Positions 6,761-12,627 of a stretch of DNA of 21,904 nt are shown here, piece by piece. The notes under the pieces are model-generated. The model did no database searches. It was not told where the DNA came from and saw only the letters and a list, made by a program, of their open reading frames with translations. Source of the DNA: Firmicutes bacterium UBA4882 (GTDB lineage Bacteria; Bacillota; UBA4882); assembly GCA_002399265.1 (NCBI GenBank), contig DHDG01000068.1:29672-51575 (forward strand). Direction: 5' to 3'. Made by a program: the position numbers and the translations under genes. Each line of letters starts with the position of its first letter. Positions within the stretch are counted from its first letter, which is position 1.

Positions 6761-7656
6761 ACATGAAAGCCCGCCGCATTCGCATCAATGGATTTACGGA
6801 CATTCCGCGGCTCATGTCCAAACTCAATGTCACGACCTTGCCGGATTTTTTCATCCTTTCTGAATCGGTAAACAAGTCGATGCCCCGTGCGGAGGTCATC
6901 GACAAAATGGAGCGCGTCTTGAACGCCCTCGAAGAATCGATCGTCGGTGCACTGAGTCAGCCGAATAATACAGAGAGCGGCATGGTAGCAGGCGGAGCCA
7001 GTCTTCTGCAGCAATTTAGCGCCGCGGGCGGCTCGCTCCTCGGAACAGCCTTCAGCCAGGTCATCTGTAATGCGATGGCCGTAGCGGAACACAATGCCTG
7101 CATGGGACGTATTGTGGCAGCGCCCACCGCTGGCAGCTGCGGCGTCATCCCAGGGGCGCTGCTGACAGTCGCCGAGCGACATCATATTACTCATGAGCGT
7201 TTATTGCGTTCCTTATTTGTGGCTGGCGGAATCGGGGACATTATTTCCATCCGCGCTTCACTCTCAGGTTCCACTCATGGCTGCCAAGCCGAAAATGGGT
7301 CTGCCAGTGCCATGACAGCCGCCGCTATTGTCGCACTTTTTGTAGATGATCTGTCGACGATAGAAAGCGCGGCCGCTTTTGGTCTGAAAAATTTATTAGG
7401 GCTGACTTGTGATCCCGTGGGCGGTCTAGTAGAGTTACCCTGTGTGAAGCGCAATGTTGTGGCTGCCGCTAACGCAGTCGCCTGTGCTGAAATGGCACTC
7501 GCCGGTATCAAAACGGTGATCCCATTGGATGAAGTGATTGACACGATGGCGGCGATTGGCAATAGCATCCCCAGTACTTTGCGCGAAACATCCAAGGGTG
7601 GATTGGCCGTCACGGAGACAGGCCAACGCATTGCAGCTACGTTGCGGGATAAGTAA
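6757..7656 (+). CDS. sdaAA: L-serine dehydratase, iron-sulfur-dependent, alpha subunit
   Basis: This is the large catalytic subunit of the two-part L-serine dehydratase. The cysteines expected to bind the [4Fe-4S] cluster are C176 (HGCQAENG), C218 (LTCDPVGG) and C229 (LPCVKRN). Their spacings of 42 and 11 match those I recall for the single-chain Legionella enzyme. The APTAGSCGVIPGAL segment (about 122-135) is another family signature. The length of 299 residues is normal. It overlaps sdaAB by ATGA, with a G-rich site upstream. The stop is only 12 bases from the stop of the convergent DUF1667 gene, and no terminator is visible in between. The pair supplies pyruvate from serine, a common fermentative route in anaerobes. 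Confidence 0.95.
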   Translation: MNMKARRIRINGFTDIPRLMSKLNVTTLPDFFILSESVNKSMPRAEVIDKMERVLNALEESIVGALSQPNNTESGMVAGGASLLQQFSAAGGSLLGTAFSQVICNAMAVAEHNACMGRIVAAPTAGSCGVIPGALLTVAERHHITHERLLRSLFVAGGIGDIISIRASLSGSTHGCQAENGSASAMTAAAIVALFVDDLSTIESAAAFGLKNLLGLTCDPVGGLVELPCVKRNVVAAANAVACAEMALAGIKTVIPLDEVIDTMAAIGNSIPSTLRETSKGGLAVTETGQRIAATLRDK

Positions 7657-7668
7657 GAAACGGGCCAG

Positions 7669-8112
7669 CTACCTGGCACGCATAAATCCGCCCTGGATGT
7701 CCATCATATTCTTCGATGCGGTCAAACTCACGCCAGTACCCGCGATATTGCTCACCAAGATCTGCCCGGTTTGGACTGGCAAACTAACCTCAATCCGCTG
7801 GATGGCATCCATCACCGCAAAGATGCACTCTTTTGGTATCGGCTGCGCTGTACGAACCGGGAGCATCCTATCTTGCCCCTTAACAGCTACAACGCTGGTC
7901 ACAACCCGCTTGGGAGCAGTGATTTCCTCCCAGGCATATTCAGCGCCGCGGCGGCAGCTATTGCCAGTGATTCGAGCGTTGCTGACATCAGCGGCGCTAA
8001 CCCCGGACTCACCCCCGGCCCCGGCGCCACCCCTGACCCCTCCCGCTTCCTCCAATTCAACTGTGATGCGACACCCCATCGGACATGCCGTGCAGGTGAT
8101 TTCATGCTTCAT
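7669..8112 (-). CDS. DUF1667 family protein, third gene of the glycerol-3-phosphate operon
   Basis: This small cysteine-rich protein commonly follows glpA/glpB-like genes in Firmicutes and probably acts as an electron-transfer or scaffold subunit; its biochemistry is unknown to me. C7, C10 and C14 (CTACPMGC) and C53 (NSCRRG) are the conserved cysteines, likely a metal or iron-sulfur site. The rest, VVTSVV through PVRTAQPIPK to the C-terminus, matches the family core. Residues about 23-43 are a Gly/Ala/Ser-rich insert (GGVRGGAGAGGESGVSAA) that separates the first cysteine cluster from the fourth cysteine; 147 residues is somewhat long for the family. It starts 3 bases after the stop of the GlpB-like gene, so it belongs to the same transcript. 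Confidence 0.85.
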   Translation of the reverse strand: MKHEITCTACPMGCRITVELEEAGGVRGGAGAGGESGVSAADVSNARITGNSCRRGAEYAWEEITAPKRVVTSVVAVKGQDRMLPVRTAQPIPKECIFAVMDAIQRIEVSLPVQTGQILVSNIAGTGVSLTASKNMMDIQGGFMRAR

Positions 8113-8115
8113 TTT

Positions 8116-9453
8116 TTACGCCTCGCTTTTCTCCACTGTCACTGTCAGTTGCAATTCTTCGGAACAATGCTCCGGCGCCACCGTCAGGCGCACCGTCTCA
8201 CCTGGCGTAACCTGACGTAGTTTACGCCGCAGTCCACCAGCACTGATCACTACATCCTGCTCTGGGTTGGCTACACGGATGTACAGCACCGTCGGACGAT
8301 CCCGCCGCAGCTTTTGCGGCACGATTGAACGAATATTACGCCCTGCCTTGGTTTCAATGAACGCGTCCGGTCGATGCTCACTAAAGCTAAGTGCGCTGGA
8401 GGCGTCCCGTCGGTCGCACAGGTCGCGTCGGTCGCGCCGGTCGCACAGGTCGCGCTCGTCACGCCGGCTGTTCACAAAGGCGGCCGCCGACCGACCGGCG
8501 ACAATGCTTTCCTCACTGACATCATCCACCAGATCATGTACGTGCACTACGTTCCCGCAGGCAAAAATACCGGGAACACTGGTCTGGTAATCCGAATCCA
8601 CGACTGGCCCCCCAGTGGCCTGATCGAGCAGGACACTAGCCTGCAACGAAAGCTCATTTTCAGGAATAAGGCCAACCGACAGCACCAGGGTGTCACAGTC
8701 AATCCGGAAGGCACGTTTCTGGTCCGGAACGCGGGTGCTATCCACCGGTGCCACCACAACACCCTCCACCCGATCCCGGCCGACAATTTCGGTCACTGTG
8801 TGTCCCACATATAAGGGGATGCCAAAGTCGTCCAGGCACTGCACAATGTTGCGCGTCAGACCGCTCGAATAGGGCATCAGCTCAACAACCGCCTCCACTT
8901 TAATCCCTTCCAGTGTCAGACGGCGGGCCATGATCAGTCCGATATCACCGGAACCGAGAATGACGGCGCGCCGACCCGGTAAAAAGCCTTCGACATTCAT
9001 GAGACGCTGCGCACTTCCGGCGGTATAGATACCAGCCGGACGCGTTCCAGGCGTATTAATGGCACCGCGTGGCCTTTCACGGCAACCCATGGCGAGAATG
9101 ATGGCGGCAGCGTTGTAGATTACCAGACCGTCACGCGCGTTGACAGTGGTTACGCGAGTGACGCGCTGATCAGGCGCAATTTCGATCACCATTGTCTCCG
9201 CCTTTATTCTGATCTGAGGAAAATCGGCCAGTTTATCCATAAAGCGCTGAGCGTACTCCGGGCCGGTCAACTCTTCTTTGAAAAAGCGCAGCCCAAAACC
9301 GTTATGGATGCATTGCTGCAAAATCCCGCCAAGTTCGGCCAGACGATCGACTAGTACTATTTCACCTGCACCCGCTTCCGCCGCCGCAATAGCCGCCGCC
9401 AAGCCGGCCGGTCCTGCTCCGACAATCAGCAAATCGACATTTACCTCATGCAT
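8116..9453 (-). CDS. FAD/NAD(P)-dependent oxidoreductase (GlpB-like partner)
   Basis: This is a flavoprotein of the pyridine nucleotide-disulfide oxidoreductase superfamily. The FAD-binding GAGPAGLAAA is at about residues 11-20; a second dinucleotide motif GSGDIGLIMA appears mid-protein, and the second FAD contact GIFACGNV lies further on. There is no CxxxxC redox pair next to the FAD site. It likely passes electrons from the GlpA-like dehydrogenase encoded just upstream to NAD or another acceptor. The ATG at 9453 is preceded by GGGAGG at good spacing and overlaps the upstream stop by one base (TAATG). The frame is open to 9576, but that stretch overlaps the upstream gene. Residues about 328-352 are an Arg/Asp-rich 9-residue tandem repeat, an unusual insert. 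The length is 445 residues. Confidence 0.9.
   Translation of the reverse strand: MHEVNVDLLIVGAGPAGLAAAIAAAEAGAGEIVLVDRLAELGGILQQCIHNGFGLRFFKEELTGPEYAQRFMDKLADFPQIRIKAETMVIEIAPDQRVTRVTTVNARDGLVIYNAAAIILAMGCRERPRGAINTPGTRPAGIYTAGSAQRLMNVEGFLPGRRAVILGSGDIGLIMARRLTLEGIKVEAVVELMPYSSGLTRNIVQCLDDFGIPLYVGHTVTEIVGRDRVEGVVVAPVDSTRVPDQKRAFRIDCDTLVLSVGLIPENELSLQASVLLDQATGGPVVDSDYQTSVPGIFACGNVVHVHDLVDDVSEESIVAGRSAAAFVNSRRDERDLCDRRDRRDLCDRRDASSALSFSEHRPDAFIETKAGRNIRSIVPQKLRRDRPTVLYIRVANPEQDVVISAGGLRRKLRQVTPGETVRLTVAPEHCSEELQLTVTVEKSEA
8411..8454. repeat. 27-bp tandem repeat inside the GlpB-like gene
   Basis: CGGTCGCACAGGTCGCG occurs at 8411-8427 and 8438-8454, a period of 27 bp. On the coding (minus) strand it encodes two copies of a nine-residue unit of the type RDLCDRRDR. 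The period is a multiple of three, so the frame is kept. Confidence 0.8.
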
Positions 9454-10970
9454 TAGCGCAACCTCCCTGCCAGTAACGGACTTCCCGGACCGCGCTTCGT
9501 GATTTTTTCCGGGGGTAGTCCCAATTCGCGGCTCAAAATCCCGATGATTTTTGGCGTGCAAAAACCGCCCTGACACCTTCCCATGCCAGACCGCGTGCGC
9601 AGCTTAACGCCATCCAGCGTCGTAGCCCCACGGCGGATCGCGTCGCGGATTTCGCCCTCGCTGACATATTCACAGCGACATACTATTTTTGAATAAGCTG
9701 CATCCTGCTGCATCAATTGCGCCTGCTCGGATGCGCTCAGATCTCGGATGCGGATCACCCTGCGGATTGGGTCGAAAACCTTCTTCGGCTTCAGATCCAG
9801 CCCAGCCTCCTGCAAATGCTCACAGACTAGGCGGGCGGCCGCCGGCGCAGCCGTTAACCCCGGCGATTCCATTCCGGCAGCGTGGATAAAGCGTTGTGAC
9901 ACAGCGGATGGACCGATAATGAAATCCTCGTGGTTGCTGGCCGCCCTCAGGCCGGCAAAAGCAGTGATTAGGTCCGAAGCCTTCAACTCTGGCGCCAGTT
10001 GGCGCACATAGTCAAAGACTTCGCGCCATCCGACGGCAGTTGTACCATAATCATCAAAGGAATCCGTTGCACAGGCTGTCGGACCAAGCATGATATTGCC
10101 CTCAACTGTCGGAATAATCAAGATGCCTTTGGAAACGGGCGTCGGAAGCGGAAAGACGGTATGTCTGACAAAGCCTGCCAATCTTCTGTCCAGTAGATAC
10201 TCTTCTCCTTTGCGGGGATGAATACTGATGGAGTCGTCGCCGATCATACTCGCCACTGTGCCGGCATGCAAGCCGGCCGCATTAACAATGTATCTGGCGC
10301 GCACCGTCTCCACCGGCAGCACCGTCGTCTGGGCGGTCTGGGCCGCCTGGATCGTCTGGGCCGCCTGGGCCGCCCGAGGCGTCCGTCCTGCGATATGCGT
10401 GGCCTGCACTGTAAAAGCGCCGTCTTCTTCCTGTATATCAGTCACCTGAGTGCCCAGCACAATTTCAACGCCATTAGCCGCAGCATTCTCCGCCAGTGCG
10501 TAGACCAGATCGAAGGGGATCACAATACCACCGCTGGGCATTACCAAGGCCGCCGCCAGATCCGGGGCCAGATGCGGCTCTAGCGCCAGTAATTCGCCGC
10601 GCCCGATCAAGCGTACTCCGGTAACGCCGTTTTGCTGTCCCTGCTCCATTAAGCGCTTAAGTGCCGGGATTTCGTCCTCCTGACGGGCCACGACTACCGC
10701 CCCGTTGTTCTGGTACAGAAAGTCCAGCTCTTGCGCCATCTGAGGATACATCCGGTTGCCTTCGACGCACAGCCGGGCTTTCAGGGTTCCTGGCCGGTCA
10801 TGAATCCCGGAGTGGACAATGCCACTGTTAGCCTTGGAGGTACCAAATGCCAGATCCACTTCTTTTTCCATCAGCATGACCGACACTTCATACCTACTTA
10901 ATTCTCTGGCCAAAGCCGTCCCGGTAACTCCACCGCCAATTATCAAGACATCGGTTTCTTTGTGTGCCAT
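9453..10970 (-). CDS. glpA: FAD-dependent glycerol-3-phosphate dehydrogenase, GlpA-like, with BFD-type [2Fe-2S] domain
   Basis: The protein oxidises glycerol-3-phosphate to dihydroxyacetone phosphate, or is a close relative. The N-terminal Rossmann motif IIGGGVTGTALARELSRY binds FAD, followed by the DAO-family segment KANSGIVHSGIHDRPGTLKARLC. The last 75 residues form a BFD-like domain with C431-x-C433 and C466-x4-C471, expected to hold a [2Fe-2S] cluster. The protein has 505 residues and no membrane anchor, so it is probably cytosolic or attached through partners. GGGGG lies about 8 bases before the ATG at 10970. It heads a three-gene operon with the GlpB-like and DUF1667 genes, behind a GlpP-type attenuator, which supports the substrate assignment. 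An Ala/Gln/Thr repeat (AAQTIQAAQTAQ) is inserted around residues 197-216. Confidence 0.85.
   Translation of the reverse strand: MAHKETDVLIIGGGVTGTALARELSRYEVSVMLMEKEVDLAFGTSKANSGIVHSGIHDRPGTLKARLCVEGNRMYPQMAQELDFLYQNNGAVVVARQEDEIPALKRLMEQGQQNGVTGVRLIGRGELLALEPHLAPDLAAALVMPSGGIVIPFDLVYALAENAAANGVEIVLGTQVTDIQEEDGAFTVQATHIAGRTPRAAQAAQTIQAAQTAQTTVLPVETVRARYIVNAAGLHAGTVASMIGDDSISIHPRKGEEYLLDRRLAGFVRHTVFPLPTPVSKGILIIPTVEGNIMLGPTACATDSFDDYGTTAVGWREVFDYVRQLAPELKASDLITAFAGLRAASNHEDFIIGPSAVSQRFIHAAGMESPGLTAAPAAARLVCEHLQEAGLDLKPKKVFDPIRRVIRIRDLSASEQAQLMQQDAAYSKIVCRCEYVSEGEIRDAIRRGATTLDGVKLRTRSGMGRCQGGFCTPKIIGILSRELGLPPEKITKRGPGSPLLAGRLR
10336..10368. repeat. 18-bp tandem repeat inside the glpA-like gene
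   Basis: GTCTGGGCCGCCTGG occurs at 10336-10350 and again at 10354-10368, a period of 18 bp, with degenerate extensions on both sides. On the coding strand it encodes AAQTIQ and AAQTAQ. The period keeps the reading frame. Confidence 0.75.
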
Positions 10971-10989
10971 CTAATCATCCCCCAAATAG

Positions 10990-11027
10990 AAAAAAACCAA
11001 TTACCGCCAAGGTTGGCGGTGATTGGT
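10990..11027 (-). terminator. Leader terminator (attenuator) of the glp operon
   Basis: On the minus strand a 15-bp stem (arms 11027-11013 and 11010-10996, one mismatch at 11021/11002) is followed directly by seven T (10996-10990). It is a strong intrinsic terminator placed after the promoter at 11066-11093 and before the glpA-like ATG at 10970. It therefore terminates in the 5' leader unless prevented. It is also the first terminator reached by transcripts of the upstream glpP-phosphatase genes. Confidence 0.85.
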
Positions 11028-11048
11028 CCTCTCATTTCTCCGGACAAT
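11022..11048 (-). promoter_or_regulatory. Candidate antiterminator hairpin (possible GlpP target)
   Basis: On the minus strand ATTGTCC (11048-11042) can pair with GGACCAAT (11029-11022), leaving one bulged C and a 12-base loop. The right arm shares bases 11027-11022 with the left arm of the terminator, so the two structures exclude each other. This is the arrangement expected for an antitermination leader. The pairing is my own reading and the loop is long. Confidence 0.45.
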
Positions 11049-11065
11049 GTTATTCTGTTACTCTA

Positions 11066-11093
11066 ATTATACCAAAACAGGCACTGATGTCAA
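11066..11093 (-). promoter_or_regulatory. Consensus promoter of the glp operon
   Basis: TTGACA (11093-11088) and TATAAT (11071-11066) are both perfect consensus hexamers, separated by 16 bases, on the minus strand. Transcription should start near 11059, giving a leader of about 88 bases that contains the terminator at 10990-11027. Confidence 0.85.
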
Positions 11094-11140
11094 CGATTAG
11101 GCAGTTGCCATGGTGCCGCCGCCCCAAATGCTGCGCGCTA

Positions 11141-12022
11141 CTATGGCACCAGGAGCCCGGCTGCTTCGCCAAGATCCTTTAAGACCAAATCCGGGCGATG
11201 CGTTGCCGTTATTAGATCATCAGCGGTAGTTTCTCCGCTGAGTACTAATACCGCCAAAATCCCAGCGTTAATACCCATGGCGATGTCAGTATACAGCCTG
11301 TCGCCGACCATGGCCAGTGTATTCCGCGCGGTTCCGTATTTCGCGCAAAAGGCGTCAATCATATGCACTGCCGGCTTCCCCACCACCACCGGTTCAACTC
11401 CAGTAGCAGCAACGACTGCCGCGGTGAGCGCTCCGCAATCCGGAATAGGACCTTCCGGAGTCGGACAGTTAAAGTCGGGATGGGTTACGATAAAAGGAAC
11501 GCCCTGGCGAACCAGGTTACAGACTTGTGTCAGCCTGGAATAGTCAAAGTCCGTATCAAAGCCTAAAACAACAGCATCCGGCTGACCAGCAGCGTTACAG
11601 CCCGCAGTGACGCGACCCGCAGCCGCTCCTTCCGCCGTCCAATCCGGATCAAAGCCGGCTTTCCGGAAGTCATCCTTCAGATACTCGGTTCCAGCTACAA
11701 ACAGTTTAGCGCTTTTGGCACCACTGCCAAAACCCATGCTCTGTAGGTAATAGGCGGTGGCCTCACCGGATGTGAAAACCTGTTGCGGACTAATATTGAC
11801 CTCCATGCGTGAGATTTTTTCAGCATAATAGTACGCATTTCTGGAGGAGTTGTTGGTCACGAAATAGAACTCTCGGCCAGTCTGCCGCAAAGTCTCAATG
11901 AAACGCAGCGAACCTGGCAGAATGCGATCTCCCAGATAAAATGTACCGTCCAAGTCGAGCAGGAAGGTCTTAATACTCCGCAGTCTGTCTAAGGAGGCGT
12001 CGCTATTCGCACTAGACATCAT
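11141..12022 (-). CDS. HAD-IIA family phosphatase, possibly acting on glycerol phosphate
   Basis: This is a NagD/AraL-type haloacid dehalogenase hydrolase of 293 residues. Motif I is DLDGT (nucleophile D23, acid D25), motif II is VTNNSS, the motif III Lys lies in VVGKPAVHM, and motif IV is MVGDRLYTDI. The C2-type cap (about residues 85-190) is present, so small phosphorylated metabolites are the likely substrates. The start was placed at the first of two adjacent ATGs (12022) because GAGG lies 7 bases upstream and the ATGA overlap couples it to glpP; an ATG at 12046 has no ribosome binding site. Known relatives include glycerol-3-phosphate and phosphoglycolate phosphatases. The position directly behind glpP makes glycerol-3-phosphate a reasonable guess, not a demonstrated substrate. 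Confidence 0.88.
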   Translation of the reverse strand: MMSSANSDASLDRLRSIKTFLLDLDGTFYLGDRILPGSLRFIETLRQTGREFYFVTNNSSRNAYYYAEKISRMEVNISPQQVFTSGEATAYYLQSMGFGSGAKSAKLFVAGTEYLKDDFRKAGFDPDWTAEGAAAGRVTAGCNAAGQPDAVVLGFDTDFDYSRLTQVCNLVRQGVPFIVTHPDFNCPTPEGPIPDCGALTAAVVAATGVEPVVVGKPAVHMIDAFCAKYGTARNTLAMVGDRLYTDIAMGINAGILAVLVLSGETTADDLITATHRPDLVLKDLGEAAGLLVP

Positions 12023-12600
12023 CCAAAAACCTCTTTCGCTTTCCATAGGTCTGTCTTGCTCGTTGATACCGCCAAAGCCCCGGCCTTCAGCAATTCAGCC
12101 ACTTCGCCCCGCGTCTCGATCAGACCGCCGGCAATCACTGGCACAGCGCTTTTCTGACGAATCTGGGCGATAATCTTCGCGACTACTGCCCCAGGCATGA
12201 CTTCGATAAAATCCGGACGGCTCTCATTGGCGATCTTAAGACCGGTCTGTACTGACAAAGAATCCAGTACAAACAGCCGCTGCACCGCTACAAATCCGAG
12301 ATGTCTGGCAGTCTGGATCAGATTCGGTTTGGTCAGGATGACCCCCTCCGGACGGCAATCCTCCCACAGGAATTCCAACGCACCGGCATCCTTACCAAGG
12401 CCCGCCACCATATCTAGATGGACAAACGCCTTTTTGCCGGATTCCTTGATCTGTCGCACCCTCCGATTGATATTCATCAGCGAGGCATCCAGCAGGAAAA
12501 CAAACTCCACTGCGGATTTCAATGCCGTATTCAACCCACTGACATCCCTGACAGCTGCGATGATCGGATTGGCCATAAAATCGCGTTTTAGATCCGCCAC
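12019..12600 (-). CDS. glpP: GlpP family glycerol-3-phosphate-responsive antiterminator
   Basis: GlpP binds glycerol-3-phosphate and then the leader RNA of glp genes, preventing premature termination, as established in Bacillus subtilis. The 193-residue TIM-barrel-like sequence shows the family hallmarks: PIIAAVRD, VFLLDASLMNI, KKAFVHLDMVAGLGKD, GVILTKPNLI, QRLFVLDS, DFIEVMPG, VIAGGLIE and ALAVSTSKTDLW. The start is GTG at 12600 with GGAGG and AGAGG close upstream; an ATG at 12576 is the alternative. It follows the exporter gene by 27 bases and overlaps the phosphatase gene by 4. The likely RNA target, a promoter-terminator leader, lies about 0.9 kb downstream at 10990-11093, just before the glpA-like gene. 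Confidence 0.93.
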   Translation of the reverse strand: MADLKRDFMANPIIAAVRDVSGLNTALKSAVEFVFLLDASLMNINRRVRQIKESGKKAFVHLDMVAGLGKDAGALEFLWEDCRPEGVILTKPNLIQTARHLGFVAVQRLFVLDSLSVQTGLKIANESRPDFIEVMPGAVVAKIIAQIRQKSAVPVIAGGLIETRGEVAELLKAGALAVSTSKTDLWKAKEVFG

Positions 12601-12627
12601 GCTAACCTCTCCTCCCGACGCCAGTCA

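Noticed and set aside
6607..7194. 195-codon open frame on the minus strand across sdaAB/sdaAA
   Set aside because: It lies opposite two clearly recognised coupled genes and reads as composition-driven sequence.
7664..7677. GCCAG/CTGGC hairpin as a terminator between sdaAA and the DUF1667 gene
   Set aside because: The stem is only 5 bp, there is no T-run on either strand and it overlaps a stop codon.
7538..8220. Plus-strand open frames over the end of sdaAA and the DUF1667 gene (225 and 149 codons)
   Set aside because: They overlap known genes in other frames and their products are low-complexity without family features.
8411..8454. Repeated 17-mer considered as a CRISPR repeat
   Set aside because: There are only two copies with a 10-base gap, inside a protein-coding frame with a period divisible by three; it is a coding tandem repeat.
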